A stretch of DNA of 16,885 nt from the NCBI GenBank assembly GCA_017646885.1, contig JAGCLR010000222.1, forward strand, positions 1-16,885. Reading direction: 5' to 3'. The DNA is from Methanobrevibacter sp. (GTDB lineage Archaea > Methanobacteriota > Methanobacteria > Methanobacteriales > Methanobacteriaceae). The first letter of the stretch is position 1, and the number at the start of each line of letters is the position of its first letter. The notes under the pieces are model-generated. The model saw only the letters and a list, made by a program, of their open reading frames with translations, made no database searches and was not told the origin of the DNA. This document shows positions 13,965 through 16,885 of this stretch, in pieces. The position numbers were made by a program, and so were the translations under genes.

Positions 13965-15551
13965 TTAAGCTTCTTGTCTTAACCTTTTAACTACAAAGTC
14001 CTTATCTAAAGAGAGTAAGAATGAAGCTGCTCTTGGTCCTTGTTTTTGACCAAGAATCATTTTATAAATAGCTTGGAAAGCCTTTTGTGGTTTTAATCCA
14101 TGGCTTTCTAAAACTTCATACATAGCATCATGCAATTCTTCAGCAGATGAGAACTCTTTTTCTTCCATTAAATCTGCAAGGTCTTTCAAGAATGCAATTT
14201 GATCATCTGGAAGAGGCAATTTTGGAATTGAGTCGTATTGAACTTGGAACTTGACGAATTTAGGAGCATATTTGTCTAACCAAGCGATTACATTGTCAAC
14301 TCTTTCTTCATATTGAGCCAATTCAAGTTCGGTTAAGTCACAGAAGTCCTTATCCTTAAAGCTTTTAGTTAATTGGGAATTCTTTTTCAAAATGCCAAAG
14401 ATCTTTTCAAGGTCTTTTTCTCCAACAATTTGATAAGCATTTACCAAGAATCTGAAAGGAGGTCTGAATGGTAATGGAGCATCTGCCTTGATTTGAGCAT
14501 TTTTATAAATGCTTTTGAATTTTCTTCCTTCTTTTTCAGATGGGGCTTCTTCCTCACCGTAGAATACTCTTTCAACCTTATCAAAGGTGTCCATAAAGTC
14601 TAACCATGGCATTTTTGGAGAGAAGTCTTTGGATTTCATTGGTTTGCTTCTGAATAAGTAATAGTTAAGACTTTCTGCAGGTCCGATTTCCAACCATTGT
14701 TCTGGAGTGAAGAAAACACCATGAGATTTACTCATTGCTTCACCATCCAATGTAATCCATTCGTATGGAACTGGATATGGTGCTGGGTAATCAAAGATCT
14801 CTTCAGATATTACGCTACTTACATCGTAAGATCCACCAGCTGCTGCATGGTCTTTTCCAAATGGTTCACAAGTGGTTCCAAAGATTTTCCATCTTGCTGC
14901 CCATTCAACTCTCCAGGTAAGTTTACCGTTACCTGATTTAATGTCCATCTCACCATCGTGGCCACATTCACATCTGTATTTTACAATGTCACCGTCGAAG
15001 TCATATGCTTCAGTGGTGTTTACTCTTCCACATTTTTCACAGATTGGGTTGTATGGCAACCAGTGGTCTGCCAATGGCTCTCTTCTGTATTGGTCAAAAA
15101 TGGCTTTGATTTCATTGTGCTTTTCAAGGGAGACTCTGATTGATTCAAGATAAGATCCATCCTTATACATTTCAAAACCAGATTTAGGAATTATTTCAAT
15201 ACCATAAGCATCAAGAACTTTGAATAAAGGTTTTTCAAAGTGTTCTACAAAGTTTTTACAGCATCCTTCAGGACATGGAATCATAGAGTATGGCATACCA
15301 AGGTATTGGTCATAAGATTCAGGAAGTGGGAAAGGAACTTTTCTAAGTGGGTCATGGTCATCTGCAATCCAGATGGTTTCTGCATCATTTCCTAACTCAC
15401 GTAATGCTTTTCCTATTGCGTTAGCTATAAATACATCGCATGAGTTTCCAATATGTATAGAACCTGAGATAGATGTACCACTTGCTATGACATGTTTTTC
15501 TACATCCATTTCATTTAATTCATCAGCGATTCTTTCAATCCAATGTTTCAT
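13965..15551 (-). CDS. lysS: Class I lysyl-tRNA synthetase
   Basis: 528 residues. It charges tRNA-Lys with lysine in the cytosol. The class I HIGH motif appears as HIGN (33-36) in [13 protein letters not shown], and the KMSKS loop as AMSKSHG (272-278). Two cysteine clusters are present: CPEGCC (93-98) and a zinc-binding set at Cys171, Cys174, Cys194 and Cys196. The C-terminal helical bundle is complete to residue 528. The class I form of LysRS is typical of most archaea and is unrelated to the class II enzyme of most bacteria, which supports an archaeal origin. ATG at 15549-15551 with GGTGA upstream. It is transcribed alone, with double terminators behind it. Confidence 0.97.
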   Translation of the reverse strand: MKHWIERIADELNEMDVEKHVIASGTSISGSIHIGNSCDVFIANAIGKALRELGNDAETIWIADDHDPLRKVPFPLPESYDQYLGMPYSMIPCPEGCCKNFVEHFEKPLFKVLDAYGIEIIPKSGFEMYKDGSYLESIRVSLEKHNEIKAIFDQYRREPLADHWLPYNPICEKCGRVNTTEAYDFDGDIVKYRCECGHDGEMDIKSGNGKLTWRVEWAARWKIFGTTCEPFGKDHAAAGGSYDVSSVISEEIFDYPAPYPVPYEWITLDGEAMSKSHGVFFTPEQWLEIGPAESLNYYLFRSKPMKSKDFSPKMPWLDFMDTFDKVERVFYGEEEAPSEKEGRKFKSIYKNAQIKADAPLPFRPPFRFLVNAYQIVGEKDLEKIFGILKKNSQLTKSFKDKDFCDLTELELAQYEERVDNVIAWLDKYAPKFVKFQVQYDSIPKLPLPDDQIAFLKDLADLMEEKEFSSAEELHDAMYEVLESHGLKPQKAFQAIYKMILGQKQGPRAASFLLSLDKDFVVKRLRQEA

Positions 15552-15608
15552 TGTTTCACCATAATAATTATAAAAGCTGCTTTCAATTTAATGTGTTTAA
15601 TATTCCAA

Positions 15609-15617
15609 ACTATATAT
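15609..15617 (-). promoter_or_regulatory. lysS: lysS TATA box
   Basis: Minus-strand ATATATAG next to the pyrimidine-rich start region predicts transcription near 15588, giving a leader of about 37 bases with GGTGA. GCTTTCA (15579-15585) and TGAAAGC (15617-15623) form a 7-bp inverted repeat flanking the promoter, possibly by chance. Confidence 0.4.
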
Positions 15618-15672
15618 GAAAGCAATAATGAAGTAATAAATTAATATAAATTCGATACTATTGATAATAAAT

Positions 15673-15721
15673 ATTCAATATAAATATCCAATATAATATC
15701 CAATAAAAATATCCTAATAAT
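15673..15721. repeat. Four-unit 11-13 base tandem repeat upstream of lysS
   Basis: Units ATTCAATATAAAT (15673-15685), ATCCAATATAAT (15686-15697), ATCCAATAAAAAT (15698-15710) and ATCCTAATAAT (15711-15721). They lie about 60-110 bases upstream of the lysS TATA box. They could be slippage-derived or protein-binding. Confidence 0.6.
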
Positions 15722-15791
15722 TTATTATATTATATATTTTTATTATCATCTTATAAAAAATTAATTACAAAAATAGTCATTAAAGGATGTA

Positions 15792-15890
15792 AATAGGATT
15801 CTTGAAAAGAACCCTATTAAGTGGAAAAATAGAGTCAAGCTCTATATAAAAATAAAATTTAAAATAAAATAGGCAAAAAACAATGCCTAT
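15792..15890 (-). terminator. Array of three hairpins downstream of nrdD
   Basis: Hairpins: ATAGGC/GCCTAT (15869-15874 with 15885-15890, 10-base loop), ATAGAG/CTCTAT (15829-15834 with 15840-15845), and a 12-base arm pair starting AATAGG and ending CCTATT (15792-15803 with 15807-15818, one mismatch, GAA loop). The first met by nrdD transcription is followed by T-rich sequence. All share ATAG/CTAT arms. Confidence 0.5.
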
Positions 15891-15942
15891 GAAAATTAAT
15901 TAATAATCAAATTAAACTTCAATGATCAATCAACAAAATAAA

Positions 15943-15970
15943 GTAGATTGAACTTATTGTTCAAATCTAC
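15943..15970 (-). terminator. nrdD: Hairpin with the nrdD stop codon in its loop
   Basis: GTAGATTGAAC (15943-15953) pairs with GTTCAAATCTAC (15959-15970) over 11 bp with one bulged base. The five-base loop contains the whole TAA stop (15954-15956). On the minus strand it is followed by TTTATTTTG, so it may terminate or protect the nrdD mRNA end. Confidence 0.55.
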
Positions 15971-16885
15971 GTCTGTCGATTAATTCTTGACGTTTACCTG
16001 CGTTCCATCCACCGTTTGCAGATTTAGCGTGACCTACTTGTTGTACGTAACCAGTAATTCTGTCATACCATTCCACATCAGCAGTTTCACCACAGGAAGG
16101 ACATTTGTTGCTTAATCCTTTCATTAATGTTTTACAGTGTAAACAGAAACTGAATGCTGAACTGTAAGCCCAGAAACCAATATCGGATTTTCTTGCAATC
16201 TTATTGGTTAAGCTCATTAATGCATCAGGATCAGAGTATGATTCACCCATGAATGCATGGAAGATGTGTCCACCAGGAGTTAAGCTGTGGTATTTGCCTT
16301 CGATTTTGACTTTGTCTGCAAAGGAAATGTCACTGTTTACAGGTACATGTGAGGAGTTGGTATAGTAGTTAGCTCCATTGTCACCTTGCAAGATTGCCTT
16401 ATCTCCGAATTGCTCTTTATCCAAGGTTGCAAATCTGTATGCAGTGGATTCAGCAGGAGTTTGCAATACAGACCATCTGAGTCCAGTTTCTTCTTGTAAT
16501 GATTTTGCTCTTGCATTGATGTATTCTAAACATTTGATACCGAATTTGTTTGCATCAGGGTTTTCAATTCCTTCACCGAATAATGCAAGCAACATTTCAT
16601 TAAGACCACAGAAACCAAAGGACAAGGTAGCGTTTTGGATTCTGTAATAGGTTTCACCATCAACCTTTTGGTCTAAGAATGGTAATATGTCAAAGTTGTT
16701 TAAACAGTTAAGACCTTGGTTTCTTCTAATCATCAATGTTTCAACAGCAAGATCCATGTAATTGTCCAAGTATTCGAATACATCGTTTTCATCTCTGGAT
16801 TGGTATCCGATTCTTGGTAAGTTCAATGTTACGTAAGCTAAGTTACCGGTTCTTAAACAGTCTTGTTCCCAGTCACCGGTCCAGG
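15954..16885 (-). CDS. nrdD: Anaerobic ribonucleoside-triphosphate reductase NrdD, C-terminal part
   Basis: The frame stays open to the window edge, so the 5' part is missing and the in-frame TTG at 16824-16826 is internal. NrdD reduces ribonucleotides to deoxyribonucleotides without oxygen, using a glycyl radical installed by the activase NrdG, which is not in this window. Visible blocks are DCLRTGNLAYVTLNLPRIGY, whose Cys (16857-16859) is the likely thiyl-radical residue; LSFGFCGLNEMLLALFGEG; LQTPAESTAYRFA; and LTPGGHIFHAF. A zinc site follows (CLHC...CPSC), then RITGYV, whose Gly (16050-16052) is the expected radical glycine. The C-terminus (AGKRQELIDRRRFEQ) is complete. An oxygen-sensitive class III reductase fits a strict anaerobe. 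The hairpin around its stop codon is listed separately. Confidence 0.95.
   Translation of the reverse strand, partial: WTGDWEQDCLRTGNLAYVTLNLPRIGYQSRDENDVFEYLDNYMDLAVETLMIRRNQGLNCLNNFDILPFLDQKVDGETYYRIQNATLSFGFCGLNEMLLALFGEGIENPDANKFGIKCLEYINARAKSLQEETGLRWSVLQTPAESTAYRFATLDKEQFGDKAILQGDNGANYYTNSSHVPVNSDISFADKVKIEGKYHSLTPGGHIFHAFMGESYSDPDALMSLTNKIARKSDIGFWAYSSAFSFCLHCKTLMKGLSNKCPSCGETADVEWYDRITGYVQQVGHAKSANGGWNAGKRQELIDRRRFEQ

Larger units (their letters stand above)
15552..15953. other. Spacer between nrdD and lysS with hairpins and repeats
   Basis: Contains the lysS promoter, a four-unit AT-rich tandem repeat (15673-15721) and, nearer nrdD, three successive hairpins (15792-15890). No credible open frame is seen. 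Confidence 0.6.

Noticed and set aside
15673..15721. CRISPR-like array
   Set aside because: The repeats are 11-13 bases, degenerate and contiguous without spacers; no cas genes are in the window.
16824..16826. In-frame TTG as start of a 290-residue NrdD
   Set aside because: Conserved NrdD sequence (DCLRTGNLAYVT) continues upstream to the window edge, so the codon is an internal Leu.

Overview
The window looks like chromosomal DNA of a methanogenic archaeon, most likely Methanobrevibacter or a close relative. Support comes from the very AT-rich sequence, archaeal-type Shine-Dalgarno sequences (GGTGA/AGGTG), TATA-box promoters, a class I lysyl-tRNA synthetase, a phosphohexuloisomerase, an FmdE-family protein, a short ThiC and a secreted adhesin-like protein with GGAIY-type beta-helix repeats and Ig-like repeats. 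Thirteen protein genes can be supported. I see no rRNA, tRNA, CRISPR array or insertion sequence.

Layout. 31-4566 (minus strand) holds a FecBCD-type ABC importer in the order binding protein, permease, ATPase, then an FmdE-family protein. After a terminator comes a SAM methyltransferase with its own palindromic promoter region. 4908-6688 is a divergent pair: 6-phospho-3-hexuloisomerase (minus) and a LysR-like regulator (plus) whose promoter carries a perfect 16-nt palindrome. 6787-9466 (minus) holds thiC and a PfkB-family kinase. Both lie behind long non-coding upstream regions with hairpins and palindromes, which look like regulated leaders. 10055-13690 (plus) holds a large exported adhesin-like protein and a cytoplasmic coiled-coil protein of unknown function. 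13965-16885 (minus) holds lysyl-tRNA synthetase and the C-terminal part of the anaerobic ribonucleotide reductase NrdD, cut by the window edge.

How the genes relate. Most are housekeeping or biosynthetic: pentose-phosphate supply through hexuloisomerase, thiamine pyrimidine synthesis, nucleoside or sugar phosphorylation, deoxynucleotide synthesis and translation. The importer plus FmdE cluster suggests uptake of a metal or metal complex. Its substrate cannot be read from sequence; molybdate/tungstate is a hypothesis drawn from the FmdE neighbour.

Most notable observations: (1) the adhesin-like protein seems to start at an ATT codon, because a full signal peptide is encoded upstream of its first ATG; (2) thiC and the kinase have structured upstream regions that known genes do not explain; (3) many gene 3' ends carry hairpins built on an AATAG/CTATT arm, several containing the stop codon. 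I recognise no clearly new multi-gene system. All functional statements rest on motif reading without database searches.
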